Notes: generated from the sequence alone by a model not told the origin. Positions 19,108-30,221 are shown, counted from the first letter of the stretch. The stretch is 64,000 bases of DNA from Gracilaria gracilis (GCA_030374805.1 JARGSG010000184.1:1-64000); one strand, 5' to 3'. Program-made: numbers and translations.

Positions 19108-22062
19108 CTAGTCCCTTCCAAAGTTATGTATTCCTCCGACTGGATACAGAGGGAAGCTACGTCTAAATGCGTATTGGTCCAAGACGTCGACGGCGTTCTC
19201 GGGGAGTTTCTGTCTCTCTTCGAACGGATGCTCATTTCCATACACTTGTGAAACTATCCTGCGTCTGCTTCTCCCTCCAGGCGCAATGTACTCGTTGTAA
19301 AACTCGACAACATCCTGCTTTTCAATAGATTCCAAAGCCTCAATTTCCTTGAAAGGACGATCGAATTCCCTGGTTTCGCTGATCAGTTCGTTCCAGAATC
19401 TGTAGGTTTCCTGTCCTAATGATCTCTCTGGTTGATATTTCTTGGCCTTTAGAGCAGACTTGAACTGATCAAACTTTTCATCGGTCATGCACTCCAGTAC
19501 TTTCTCTTTAGAGGAAACAAGGAAATTATCAATTCTGACAAGAAGATCGTCAGGGTTCATAACCGTTGACTGCACTATGACGAACAGTCCGAGGGTGTTC
19601 TCATATTCGCGATATCCTTCGAAGACCATGTATCCTAGCTGCTGAAGTGTCCGAAGTTCGTAGAAGCAAGGCTTATTAAGGATTTCACTGAGAAGTTCTA
19701 GTTTCATGTCAGTTTCGAAATGTCCTTCTAATCCAATCTGGAAAAGTACTTCGATGGCCGAGTTGTTATCTTCAGGGTTGCTATGTTTCATTCTAAAGAA
19801 CACATCACCAGTCAGCGGCAACTGCACAACTCTTCGGGTCACATGTTCATAATCCTTTGCCGGTGTGTATCGCAAGATGGAATGGACATTTTCGATCATA
19901 CCAATAGCAGTTTCTTTGGCAATATTACCGGTGACTAAAGCCATTATGTGAGCCCGCTTACACATCTCCTTTGCGTAAACGGCCATTCTTTCTGTTGTGA
20001 CTCCGCCGTCCAATAGAGCACTTAAACACTCATTCACATGCCAACGCGGTTCTTCAAGCAAGGAGCAAGTGTTATACAAAGCTCGCGAGTATGGCTGCGC
20101 CTTTGCGAAGTTTTGATAGCTCCTCTGCAAATGATCTTTCTGCATGGCAAAACGTACGGGGTCAACTTCCAGCGTCGCGATTTTCCGAAAGACTGCCTCT
20201 AGTAGGACATCTATGCGATGGCTATAGCCTCTTATGTATATCTGGAGCCCATTCATTTGTTGATCGACTTCATATTCGAATCCGGCCCTTTGAGCAGGGT
20301 AAGAATACTCCATAAGTGCGTCTTCAACGAGAAACGAGAGGAGGTATGTCATTACAACATGACGAGGGCTATCGTATGATCCTGGCGTGCGCACAAGAAC
20401 AAATACACATGCCTTTGGACGTTTGAATGACCTATCGAGTTTGTGATAAACATTCATTAGCTCGGTTGAATGGACAAGGTTCGGCCCTGATCGATCTCTC
20501 TTCTCGTCGGGAAGCGGTTCACCAAGAAGATTGAATTCGCTAGGAATGAATGGATTTGAGTCGCGAAGGAATAGCTTGGGGTCACATGAACAAGAATCCC
20601 ACTTTGCCTGTGTTTTGGCTGGTATCTTTTCGACAGAGAAAGGAGTTCCATACCATTTCTCACGCATTGTAGTCTTCTCACTTACGAATCTTCCCGTTAT
20701 CATCACATTACCATTATCAGGAGTGAGGTGCTCTAAAACATTGCGGATATCTTCTGAATTGAACTCCATATATAATACTTGACCGCTTAGATACTGTGTT
20801 GGTTTCAGGTAGTGCATCCAGCTCGAGCCATGTAGAACAAAATCCCCTGGTTCACACTTTTCACGAAACCTAAACAGGTTTTCCTTTAATACAGCTTCTT
20901 CTTCAAAAGCTTTCGAAGTTATTCCGTTCTCCTTCACTAATCGAATGCACTGGTAGACCAAGGATATTATCTCATCAATATGATCAACACCTTCAGCAGT
21001 GAGAGTGATATATACTTTGAACTCGTTATATGTCATGAGCGGCATGGGTCCGCACGACAGGCTGTCAGCCCAGCCTCGCTTCTTTAACAGGCTCAACACA
21101 CTTCCTTCTCCTTCATACCCAACGTAACCTGCGATGAAGTGCCCAGGACGGGAACGATATTCATTTGCACACCATGGAGTCATCCATGAAAGCTCCAGGA
21201 GCCGAATATCTTTAATGCTTTCGACCATGGATTTCCCACCGCAGTCTTGCTTTCTGAGAGAGGGAATGGCGCGATAAGACTCACATGGGAGCTCACGGCC
21301 CGTGTTGGAAATGCCTGAAAAGAGTTCACAAACCCATTCTTGCATAACATCTATTGGGTGTGGACCTATGATGCAAAGCTTCATGATGTTGGCTGAATAG
21401 TACGTGCGATGGAACTCTAGCAATGCAGCTCGAACGTCTACACCCTCTTCTTGTGGAATGTCTCGCAGAGTCTCCAACGACCCCGTACTGAACTTGCTTC
21501 GTGGATGATCCGGATTTGACAATTCAGCCTGTACTTGAAATCTTCGACGGGAGTCACTCTGAAGATTCTTCTGGTGTTCAGAGTGCACGGCTTTCAATTC
21601 TCTCTCTGTAGCGCTTTCGGTGAAGAGAGGGGCTTTGAAAAACTGCGAGAATCTATCCAACGCTTCCTTGAGTGACGGCATCTTCTCATCAACTACTTCG
21701 TCTCTTTTGTCTGCGATGATCATTTCAAAGAAAAAATTAGTATGTTCTTGTGACGTATACGCGTTGCTATGACCACCATTCTCAGCAAGAAAGTTGTTGT
21801 AAGAGTCCTCATCAGGGTACTTCTCAGTACCCAGAAAAAGCATATGCTCAAGGAAATGTGCGAGTCCGGGTAGATTCTGGGGGTCCGAAAAGTGCCCGAC
21901 AGCTACATCAAGAGACGCTGCAGCTTTGTCTGAAGAAGGGTCGGATGCGATGAGAACGTCCAAGTCATTGGCCAGAGTTATTGCGCGATAACGGAGTTGG
22001 TCGTGCGGGCTAACCTCCAAAGGAGGGTGGACGACGAAGTCGCGTTGAACACGGTTATTCAT
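19108..22062 (-). CDS. IDE: Insulin-degrading enzyme-like M16A metallopeptidase
   Basis: 984 residues in one exon, close to the usual family length of about 1000. The inverted zinc motif HFLEH is at 69-73. The downstream zinc Glu is in HSEHQKN (Glu162), about 12 residues further along than in animal enzymes because of an insertion (IIADKRDEVVDEK). The C-terminal halves are complete, including CFYELRTLQQLGYMVFEGYR and the QSTVMNPDDL stretch typical of the insulysin group. These enzymes form a closed chamber that cleaves short peptides in the cytosol. No peroxisomal SKL end and no signal peptide are seen. The start ATG is clear. The gene is divergent from the NDUFA9-like gene. Confidence 0.93.
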   Translation of the reverse strand: MNNRVQRDFVVHPPLEVSPHDQLRYRAITLANDLDVLIASDPSSDKAAASLDVAVGHFSDPQNLPGLAHFLEHMLFLGTEKYPDEDSYNNFLAENGGHSNAYTSQEHTNFFFEMIIADKRDEVVDEKMPSLKEALDRFSQFFKAPLFTESATERELKAVHSEHQKNLQSDSRRRFQVQAELSNPDHPRSKFSTGSLETLRDIPQEEGVDVRAALLEFHRTYYSANIMKLCIIGPHPIDVMQEWVCELFSGISNTGRELPCESYRAIPSLRKQDCGGKSMVESIKDIRLLELSWMTPWCANEYRSRPGHFIAGYVGYEGEGSVLSLLKKRGWADSLSCGPMPLMTYNEFKVYITLTAEGVDHIDEIISLVYQCIRLVKENGITSKAFEEEAVLKENLFRFREKCEPGDFVLHGSSWMHYLKPTQYLSGQVLYMEFNSEDIRNVLEHLTPDNGNVMITGRFVSEKTTMREKWYGTPFSVEKIPAKTQAKWDSCSCDPKLFLRDSNPFIPSEFNLLGEPLPDEKRDRSGPNLVHSTELMNVYHKLDRSFKRPKACVFVLVRTPGSYDSPRHVVMTYLLSFLVEDALMEYSYPAQRAGFEYEVDQQMNGLQIYIRGYSHRIDVLLEAVFRKIATLEVDPVRFAMQKDHLQRSYQNFAKAQPYSRALYNTCSLLEEPRWHVNECLSALLDGGVTTERMAVYAKEMCKRAHIMALVTGNIAKETAIGMIENVHSILRYTPAKDYEHVTRRVVQLPLTGDVFFRMKHSNPEDNNSAIEVLFQIGLEGHFETDMKLELLSEILNKPCFYELRTLQQLGYMVFEGYREYENTLGLFVIVQSTVMNPDDLLVRIDNFLVSSKEKVLECMTDEKFDQFKSALKAKKYQPERSLGQETYRFWNELISETREFDRPFKEIEALESIEKQDVVEFYNEYIAPGGRSRRRIVSQVYGNEHPFEERQKLPENAVDVLDQYAFRRSFPLYPVGGIHNFGRD

Positions 22063-22836
22063 GATATTAACTTGAATATTAGGGAGTGTTTCTTTCTTTG
22101 AAAGAACCAGAAAACACGGCTACCACCAGATCTCGTTTAAGCAATGTTTTCCACGTTCTCTCGACAAAAAAGGCAACCGAGGAGGTGAGCCTCCCTTGTC
22201 AGACCTTGTTACTCAACGACTTCTTTGCCGGTTGCAACCAAATTTCCTCGAGTAACAACTCAACTCTCGCACGGGCTTCAGGAAGTCTGGATTCCTGTCT
22301 CGAGGGTTTTGGTTTGCTCGATTCAATCGAAACTTGCGATGTGGACTAGATTCTTACGCATGCAGCTTCCTGCTGTGGCCCATCTACCCACCGAAACGCG
22401 CTGCAGCTTCTTTGCTGTAACGTTGTACTGTATGGATATCTGCAGTTGCCGAGTCAGGTCGCATTTCATTTATTTGCAAGCGTAAATAGGTTTTGTTGAA
22501 TCCGTTTTAATTACCTTCGTATAAATCGATGCCCAAATAATTATTCCTCAGCCTGGCAGGGGACACAGCTGGGAGCAAAGATTCAAGATGCGTTCTCGTT
22601 CCACCTTGATCAACAGCTCTGGCGGATCTGACCTATTGGAGTCAAAGGAGACGAGGCGAATTGACTTGCTCCGAGTCGAAGTCTGCAGTGCGAACCTCAG
22701 GAGCATGAACGCAGCCTTAACCGCATTCCATTCATGACGTTCTCAGGTTGAACCCGCAGGAACAGATTGAACAGAGGCGCTATCTAAACAAATAATCCTC
22801 ACACTCTGCAAGTTCAGTCAGATCCATACCCCCAAA
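22063..22836. promoter_or_regulatory. Divergent intergenic region, IDE / NDUFA9-like
   Basis: 774 bp separate two start codons pointing away from each other, so it should contain both promoters. I see no obvious TATA box or repeat. A plus-strand open stretch at 22086-22349 is not convincing. Confidence 0.4.
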
Positions 22837-23820
22837 ATGGCCAGCGCATCAAGAACACTAACGGTTTTCGGAGCTTCTGGTTTTATAGGCCGGCAGCTAC
22901 TTCGCAGCCTCTCAAAGGAGGTGTACGCCAAAAACCTCACACTGCGTGTGGCCTCACGATCAGCTCCTCGGCAGAACCCATCGACTTGGAAACACTTGGC
23001 CCCTACGATCAGCAAAATTGAACCATTCCTATGTGACATAACAAACCCAGACCACGTTGAAAGCGCCATAGCGGGTGCGACGGATGTGATCAACTGCGTG
23101 GGCATTTTATACGAAACACCGTCAAAGAACATCACGTTTGCAAGGATTCAGGAACAAGGACCGAAAATCATCGCGGAGGCCATCAAGAAATCATCGACGG
23201 TCAAAAACATGGTACACATCTCGGCCATCGGAGCTGATCTTAATTCACCGAGTGCATATGCTCGCACGAAAGCAAAGGGAGAAACAACTTCGTTGCAACT
23301 TTTGCAGGATGATTTTGCAAGAGTGACTGTTCTTAGACCGTCCATTGTGTTTGGACCCGAAGATTCCTTCTTTAATCGATTCGAGGTAATGTCTCGTTAT
23401 CTTCCATTTCTTCCATTGGTGGGAGGAGGGAAGACAAAATACCAGCCGGTTCATGTGGAAGACGTTGCTTCTGCGATTATAAAAGCTTTAGCGATAGACG
23501 CGGAAATGAAGACGACATCCGGTATCTATGAACTTGGCGGTAAAACGGTTGTCACTTTTCGGCAATTAATGCAACTGGTACTGGATGTGACAGGGCGCAA
23601 ACGGCTGTTGTTGCCGATTCCGTTCCCTGTGGCCTCAGTTCAAGGTGCTGCTTTTGAGATGATTCATTCGGCTGTTCCCTCAATATTACCGCTGCTGACA
23701 AGAGATCAAGTTGAGTTGCTCAAGAGCGACAACGTGGTCAGGCCGTCGGCAAAGACAGTATACGACCTTGGCATCGAACCAAAGGGGTGCAGCGCAGACA
23801 CAATATCATACATTGGCTAA
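22837..23820 (+). CDS. NDUFA9: NADH dehydrogenase (complex I) NDUFA9-like subunit, atypical SDR
   Basis: 327 residues. The Rossmann signature GASGFIG is at 12-18, the catalytic-type SAYARTKAKGE (YxxxK) follows, and LRPSIVFGPEDSFFNRF is the hallmark of the 39-kDa complex I subunit. The C-terminal part (LTRDQVELLKSDNVV) also fits. This subunit holds a tightly bound NADPH and stabilises the matrix arm. The frame upstream is open to a TGA at 22768-22770 but has no other ATG. The protein therefore starts almost directly with the nucleotide fold, and a mitochondrial presequence is not evident. It might come from an unseen upstream exon. The stop codon abuts the stop codon of the opposite sulfotransferase gene. 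Confidence 0.88.
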   Translation: MASASRTLTVFGASGFIGRQLLRSLSKEVYAKNLTLRVASRSAPRQNPSTWKHLAPTISKIEPFLCDITNPDHVESAIAGATDVINCVGILYETPSKNITFARIQEQGPKIIAEAIKKSSTVKNMVHISAIGADLNSPSAYARTKAKGETTSLQLLQDDFARVTVLRPSIVFGPEDSFFNRFEVMSRYLPFLPLVGGGKTKYQPVHVEDVASAIIKALAIDAEMKTTSGIYELGGKTVVTFRQLMQLVLDVTGRKRLLLPIPFPVASVQGAAFEMIHSAVPSILPLLTRDQVELLKSDNVVRPSAKTVYDLGIEPKGCSADTISYIG

Positions 23821-24789
23821 TTAATCATATGGGAGGATACGGAAATCAGTGGCATAAATGGCACGGACCTTGAAGCGTAGTTCGGGTGTATAAAGCTGGT
23901 CGGCAAGTTGGGACGAAGCGCCAGATGGAGGGAAGCCGATTTGCTGCTGGGTTGGAAAGTGTTGATCAGACTTGCCGAGCTTGTGAAGCACATATTGAGC
24001 GTCATGTTGTAAGTTCTCCATGCGTCCTACAAAGTCATAAGGCATGACACCAATGCCACAATGAAGGGTCTGCGGCATCCAGTGAGCGTTCATGAAACGA
24101 GGAGGTTGCTTGAGCAACTCATCAACAAAGGTTGAGAATGAAGGACGAGGATCATTTTGGATATCGACGGTTCTGGCGTAGTGCCAATGAAACAATTGTG
24201 CAAGAAATAGACGGTATTCATTGTGAACGTAAACAGGATCAGTGTTGCGAAACTTATCCATGTAGCATGAGACAAGACGAGTGTAAGGATTTCTGACAAA
24301 CACAAACTTGAAATAGGATGCATCATGGATCAAATGATGCAGCTCGGACGGCGAATAATCGGAGAGATATCGCAAGCCAGACAGGTTTGCATTATGCGCC
24401 TTGGTAAGGTCCGCATAATCGGACAAGTGTTCAAACTTGCGAATAAGGTACTTCCAATTGCTATTGGCCGCCTTGGGAACCGGGCAGAAAATGAGCTTGC
24501 TACTCTCACTGACAATGACGCGACGCGCAAAAGCGGAGGCCACAATGTGCTCAGCCGTAGCATCCGTGCGATTGAGCGGCAGCGCGCGACGAAGCGCCCA
24601 TGCGCGCGGCAACGACGGCGGCACAGGCGCGTTCAGTGCGCGCCATACAATGAGCAGCAGCACGAGCAGCAGCGCAAGCGCAGCCGCCACGGCAGTGGCG
24701 CCAATCGCGCCAGTGGCGCGACGACGCGCCGACGACCGGCGAGGGCGGCCACGCATGCGGCGCGCGTGCGACGCGGTGCCCGACGCCAT
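23821..24789 (-). CDS. Golgi-type carbohydrate sulfotransferase (sulfotransferase family 2)
   Basis: 322 residues with type II topology: a short Arg-rich cytosolic end, one membrane segment at about 28-50 (ATAVAAALALLLVLLLIVW), then the luminal domain. The PAPS 5'-phosphosulfate loop is CPVPKAANSNWKYLIRK (Lys106), and the 3'-phosphate loop is FVRNPYTRLVSCYMDKFR (Arg166, Ser174). These are the two diagnostic motifs of the HNK-1/chondroitin sulfotransferase family. In a red alga the likely substrates are cell-wall galactans, but this is inference. The first 60 codons are very GC-rich (Ala/Arg), unlike the rest. The gene ends exactly where the NDUFA9-like gene ends. Confidence 0.88.
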   Translation of the reverse strand: MASGTASHARRMRGRPRRSSARRRATGAIGATAVAAALALLLVLLLIVWRALNAPVPPSLPRAWALRRALPLNRTDATAEHIVASAFARRVIVSESSKLIFCPVPKAANSNWKYLIRKFEHLSDYADLTKAHNANLSGLRYLSDYSPSELHHLIHDASYFKFVFVRNPYTRLVSCYMDKFRNTDPVYVHNEYRLFLAQLFHWHYARTVDIQNDPRPSFSTFVDELLKQPPRFMNAHWMPQTLHCGIGVMPYDFVGRMENLQHDAQYVLHKLGKSDQHFPTQQQIGFPPSGASSQLADQLYTPELRFKVRAIYATDFRILPYD

Positions 24790-24995
24790 GGCAGCTGACG
24801 CAAGTACGAACCGTTGTGCGCGCCGCCGCCGTCATGGCGCATGAATTTGCAGCCGCCTCTTCGCGCATGTTGGGACGGACGTACGTGAACACGCGGCGGC
24901 GGCCAGCGCCATCGCGCCATAACTTTTGAATTTGAAGCGCGCCGACGCGCGCCAGTTGATATGGATAGCCACATCTATCATATCACACGCGTGCA

Positions 24996-25001
24996 CGCCG
25001 C

Positions 25002-25032
<31 letters not shown>

Positions 25033-25043
25033 GCGCCGCCGTC
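24996..25043. repeat. (GCC)n trinucleotide microsatellite
   Basis: About 48 bp of CGC/GCC triplets with two interruptions. Confidence 0.85.
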
Positions 25044-25244
25044 ACGCACTGAAAGGAAAGCAGCGGCGCGCGTTGATTGGCGGCGCACACACGAATTACA
25101 TTTCCGTACTCGCAATTGCACGCGCAAATTGATAAGCGTGTCCGCGTGACGCTGTGTCGGCCACACGAGTGATGACTGCGCGCTGCTCTCAGGCGCCGCC
25201 GCTCTCTCACACGCTTGTTGCGAGCCTCTGGCCGCTGCCACGCT

Positions 25245-25307
25245 GCGCTTCTCTTGGAGCGGGCGCTTCTCTTGGAGGCTCCAAGTTGGAGCGGGCGCTT
25301 CTCTTGG
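25245..25307 (+). repeat. Short repeat GCGCTTCTCTTGG, three copies
   Basis: GCGCTTCTCTTGG followed by AG or TG occurs at 25245, 25264 and 25295, with GGAGCGG linking units. A GGAGGCTCCAAGTTGGAGC inverted stretch lies between copies two and three. Confidence 0.7.
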
Positions 25308-25881
25308 TGCGAGCGCTTTTGTTCTTTTCTCCGAGAGTAGCGTTCGCTAGCCCTCTTAACTCTAGTTTGATTACGCCGTGCTGCGCGCTTCGCGCCGCCC
25401 GCTCCACAGTCCAGTCGTGGTACGTCTCATGCGTCTTATGTCATCCACCAGTCTTGAGAGCGACAGCGCCGTGACGTCCAGTCATAGCACACGTCTACGC
25501 CGTAAGATAGTCGCGAGTCGCGAGACGCGAGACGTGCTGCTCGTCCGCCTCAGTCCTGTCAACAACACGCCCTGGAAGTTCCAGTACATATGTACTATGT
25601 ACCAGGTACACCAAAACGTATACTATGTATGGGTGTGTGCCACTACAAGGGTACACCTCAGCCGCATATCGTCCTTCCCTTGCAATTCGCTCTTTTGCTT
25701 TCCCATGTCCCGGGCCCGATCCCAACCTTCACCCCCGTCAGCCAAAACATTTGTAGTATAGCACCACTTAGTAAAAAACAAAAAAACGTCTTTATCACGT
25801 CTTCAACACACCGATTTGTACACACGTTGGGCGAAACACCACTCCAAAACAAACAATATCTACAACATACCAAAACTTTCA

Positions 25882-25882
<1 letters not shown>

Positions 25883-25913
<31 letters not shown>
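25883..25913. repeat. (CA)n dinucleotide microsatellite
   Basis: 31 bp of uninterrupted CA. It directly abuts the stop codon of the minus-strand KA1-like gene (25913-25915). Confidence 0.95.
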
Positions 25914-25916
<3 letters not shown>

Positions 25917-27634
25917 CCCTCCGCACTTCTCGTCGACAGCACCTGATTGCTTTCAACACGAATATATAGAGCTTCAACAACCGCCGGCCACTCTCGTTGA
26001 AACCGTTCCCTAATCTCGCAACACATCGGGAAATGAGCATCCTTGTTCCCGTACATCGTAGCCACTCTTCTGAATGACACCGACGTTCGAATATGGTCCT
26101 CCTCCCTAACCGTCACCAAAACTTTCACCTTTCTATCCAACAGACGAGCCCCACCTGAGAATCGAGACGCTTTCAGCTTCACAATACTGTTCTTGCCATG
26201 CTCCTCTTCGGCATAGCGAGACACCTTACACGCCATATCTCTCAGGATCGTCTCCAGTGTGGCCGCGCATTGGCGCGCAGTCATACTTGTACTGAAGCCG
26301 ATGTTTGGCGGAGGCACCACGTGCACACTTTTCATATTCTCCACCGACGCACTTTCCTCAGAAGCGCTACTAGCACCCTCCACGCGTATCGGGCTGGGCT
26401 CACATGACTCGGGGTCCAGCAGGATGATCATGGAAGGGTCCTTACTATCCTCGCTGTTGAGAGTCTGTTGAATCAGTTCACTCTTTCTGAGGAAACCGTC
26501 GCCACTCTTGATCACCGACGTGAATGCTTTGCTCATGTTTGCGCTTTTTCGAAGACGCCCTTTGGAAGAGTCGATGGCTTTTGTGATGTGGCGAATGGCT
26601 TCTTGTTCATCAAAGTCGTCGTTGGTGGCTTCTTTGATCAGAGCCGACTTGCTGTTACGATCTGGTTTGGTCATGGGCGTGTCCAATAGGTGCTTCTGCT
26701 TCTCTTTGACCCGACGCTCCGCACTGGACTTGGACGAATGTTTGATGGATGACGGTCTGGTACTGACGTCGTCTGCACGCGGTTGTGGTGGCGGCGGCAA
26801 CGGAGAGTGATTGGTATCACATGCAAGAAGGCGCGACGCCGACACAGCAGGTAACGAGAACGAAGCGATGGAAAAGTCACGACGACGTCTCCCAAACACG
26901 TCCTCTTCCGTGCCGGAATGGCACCTGTCCGGCAGACGCTGGCCAATCTCCACGATATGGTGCTCCTCTTCAATTTCAAAGTCGGAGCACGAGTACGAAT
27001 AGTTCCTCTTTCTCCAGCGAGTTTTGTCTCTGAGGTCGAACGAAGAGGCGAAGATACGACTCCAACTGACGCTATCTTCGGTGGGAGATCGCGAGAAAAG
27101 AGCGGGTCCTCCGCTGCTCCACGGCTTGTTGTCCAGGTCTTGCGCGTCGTCTGACGCGCGATGACCCAGCGAAAGACTCCTCATGCGATGCGCGCTGAGG
27201 CGACGGAACACGTGGGGCTTGGGGAGCGACGCATTGGCATTTGTTGGTGGCGATGTGGAGTGCGGCGAATCGGAAGACTCGGATGTGGAGGGCGACGCAC
27301 TTTGTGTGGCGGAAATGTGACTGAGAGAGAAGTTTCGCAGCGAGAGCGACGAGCGCGATGAATGGGTATTGCGACGGGGCACGAATTTGAGCGGGCGATG
27401 AGGGCGTGGTGGACGCTGCGAGTACTGTGAGGAATGGCGGATGCGGGAGAGATTGGGGAAGGAACGAGTGGGTTGTACGTTGGGTTGCGGGGAGTAGGGC
27501 GGAGTGGAGGGAGCGACGGAAGGTTGTTGGGAAGGTTGGGGGGGAGACGAGTCGGTGGACGCTCTGTGAAAGCTGAAGGCGCGTACCGCACGCTCGATGG
27601 AGGTGCGGAACTTGTTGACGGGCGGAGGAACCAT
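25913..27634 (-). CDS. Ser/Pro-rich protein with a KA1-like C-terminal domain
   Basis: The ATG at 27634 gives 573 residues. The frame is open a further 129 codons upstream, but without an ATG. Residues 1-430 are low-complexity, rich in Ser, Pro, Arg and His, and probably disordered and phosphorylated. The last 115 residues look folded: an amphipathic start (ARQCAATLETILRDM), two strands (IVKLKASRF, KVKVLVTVREED), then SVSFRRVATMYGNKD and a closing helix. This layout resembles the kinase-associated KA1 domain, which binds acidic lipids at the end of AMPK/MARK kinases, but no kinase domain is present. I do not recognise an ortholog. The KA1 assignment is pattern-based only. Confidence 0.6.
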
Positions 27635-30221
27635 GATGGAAGGCGGAAGGACGGGGATCGTAGCGAGGAGAGGTGGACGAGTGGTGTGGACTTGGGGATG
27701 ACGGGGCAGATGTGGAAAGCGCGCAGAAACAAGCGGACAAGTCAGTGAGGAGCGAGGGGGGTCGGTGGTGGCGCGGCTTGAGTGAGGGAGTGCGTCGGCG
27801 AATGGGTGTGCGTGTGTGACGAAGGCGCGCTGTGTCTGTCGACGGGCTGTGGAGAAGAAGTGGCGCGCGTGATACCGGTCATACAACGCTGACGTGTGTG
27901 TGACGCACGCGCGGCGTTGAATTGGGCGTCGACGCGTGTGTATGTTTTGGGCGTACAACCGGCCACGTGTGGCGGGTGGTGTAAATTGTTGTGCGTGGGT
28001 GACGGCGCGTGCGCGTGCCACGCGCCGCGAGCTTGCGCGCGCGTAGCGGCTGTTTGATGGGCGCGCGTCACGCTGTATGCGCGCGCGCCCTTTCGGTGGC
28101 GCCGGCTGCAGCCGTCCGCTGCTGCCGCCCGCTGCCGATTCGCTCGCTAAAAAAAGCTCCGCGTTTGAGCTGTCTGCCGCTCATCACTGGCGCTCTGCTG
28201 ACGGTTCGCTCTGTACAGCATACGTGTACACGAGCATGCGTGTCCACGTGCGGGCAAATAATAGCGCTGTTGGGGTTGTGTGAGAGCTCCGCTCAGCGAA
28301 GTCCGCCATCACGTGAGGTTCAAATTCGCATCACATCTCCCGCGCCTCGCCGCCCGACCGCGACCAACCTCGTTGAGCTGCAACCCACGCAAGCAGTATC
28401 TATGACAAGTTACAACTCCAAACGCCGCTACCTGTATCATGCGCCCCCGACGATCAAAATATATTTGTCAAGCCACATCGCCGTCGCGCCACGCAAAATA
28501 GTACATCATCACAACTGTTACATGCGGAAACCGCTGCGCTCCTAAAAACTCATCATCTCATCAGCGTTGACAACTCATCCCCTACACTGCCAACTTCATA
28601 CAGCCGTAAACATCTCACTTATCCAATTCACTTTCCTCTGTCTCCATGATCGAAATCTGCCAAACTCCAAACTTCTCATCCACTACATATCATACCATCG
28701 TGCTTTCATATTATTACGACACGTACAAGTACCACACCAACACCTCCCTTCTTGAGTTGCGAACCGTACTAGTTTCATATAGAGCTACATAAACTAAACA
28801 AACTGCCCGCAACCCAACCCTTCATACTCACCTTCACCCTCAGTGTACACTGTCAGACTGCTAGTCTTCAAATCCAAATCATCACCTTGTGTACAAACAC
28901 TGATGGCTCAACCACCCCTTCTCAAAACACTTCACTTTGTTTTCCTCATGGCCTACAGTTCGTCGTAGGGGCCGACCTTGTTACCTTTTATCGAGCCCGG
29001 TCGTTGCACCTTCCGATAAGTAGCCTCCTGGAAGCGAGCAGATGCTGGCCGTTCACTGTACGCTCTGAGCTACTCATTGTTGGAGCCAAAACCGGTAAAT
29101 GCGCAAATACACTATCTTCCCGTTGTAGACACATGATGCTCTCAACTTGAAGAGTCCCAAGTGTCCGATCCCTACAGTATAAAGTCTATAATATACATTA
29201 GCATTTTGAAGGAAGAGATGTGTTGGAACTCAACGTCGAGGACACCGGCGTACCAAACTGGTACCCAGCGTGAAGAATAAGTGAGTACATTTGTTTTGGG
29301 AGTCGAAAAGCTTTCTCTGATCCGAATTTCGGACCACGTGAAGCTCACGCAAGACGAGTGGTGCGTTTCCTATGGAACGAGGGAAAAGAAATAGAAAGCT
29401 CTTGTCTACAACTGAGAAGAAGAGGGCCCTTGCAGTGTCACGTTGGAATCCAGTAGTTTGAGAACTTGTTGCACTGTCGCTTGTACTGGTATCTGTATCG
29501 GAAAGGCAAGCATTCCCGGCGCATCAAGCCGAGAGTACTTTGCCACGTAGTCCAAACTCCGGTTGCGGCGAGCAGATTCTCCAGTAACCCTAAAGTTCAT
29601 TGAGGAGAGAGAGAGACGTTTGCTTACTTTGCATGGGTATTGAACACATGCTCCTTTTATGGTCAGTTTCCTTCTGCTCATCAGAACCAGGAACGTAGAT
29701 TTTTACACGTGCTGTTCGGAAGCTGAAGCCACTCTGCTGTGCGACACGGGTAGACTAGATAGTATCTAGTAGATAGATACCGTGCAGCTGCAGCGGAACC
29801 AAAGCCATGAAACGGACGCTCTATCGAACTGGAGCGGGTGTGATAACTCAGCAGTCCCTGGTTATCACACCGCTTGCGGTGTGATAACCGACCGGGGCAA
29901 CGTTGCAACCTTGATAAGGATATCGGGTCATTCGTTTTGTGCTCGTTACGTCACCGCTTACCTTCTACCGCTCCTTGCTCCCCTCGGCGTTCTCCGCTCT
30001 CCTGGCTCGCTCGCTGCTTTCCTTGCTCGCTTGCCATGCTACATACAGCCACATCCAGGTTCCACCGTACTACATTTGGTTGCATGGCCAGACGGATTCT
30101 TACCCTGCTGCCGCATTGACAAAGATTCGTTTGAAGGACAGTCTCCCTAAGCAAAGCCAAACCATCCTTCTCGGTAGATGAACTAGATCTGAGAGCTCCC
30201 CCCCATATTATCTACTCTGCC
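27635..30221. other. 2.6 kb without a confident gene
   Basis: It contains the GC-rich leader region of the KA1-like gene, AT-rich sequence to about 29200 and a palindromic repeat block at 29837-29960. A weak minus-strand candidate starts at an ATG at 29681 (91 codons to 29406). It contains a GTAAGC…TTTAG stretch that could be a 38-nt intron, but no family is recognisable, so it is not called as a gene. Confidence 0.45.
29837..29960 (+). repeat. Dispersed repeat, copy 2, with a perfect 14-bp palindrome
   Basis: GGTTATCACACCGC-TT-GCGGTGTGATAACC at 29860-29889 is a perfect 14-bp inverted repeat with a 2-nt spacer. A third GGTGTGATAAC copy lies at 29837-29847. GATATCGGGTCATT follows at 29919-29932, as at 10838. 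This looks like the end of a DNA transposon family. Confidence 0.55.

Larger units (their letters stand above)
24790..25912. other. GC-rich intergenic stretch with simple repeats
   Basis: No gene is seen. It holds a (GCC)n tract, a 16-bp tandem repeat and a (CA)n tract. The long open frames here are products of GC bias and trinucleotide repeats. It includes the upstream region of the sulfotransferase gene. Confidence 0.5.

Noticed and set aside
24437..25241. Several long frames in the GC-rich region around the sulfotransferase start
   Set aside because: Produced by GC bias and (GCC)n repeats on both strands; the sulfotransferase frame explains the conserved motifs.
25883..25913. (CA)n and (CT)n tracts as possible CRISPR or regulatory arrays
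   Set aside because: Simple microsatellites without spacers; this is eukaryotic DNA and no CRISPR structure exists in the window.
29406..29681. 91-codon minus frame with a possible 38-nt intron
   Set aside because: It has an ATG and splice-like bases, but no family and no supporting context; too weak for a gene call.
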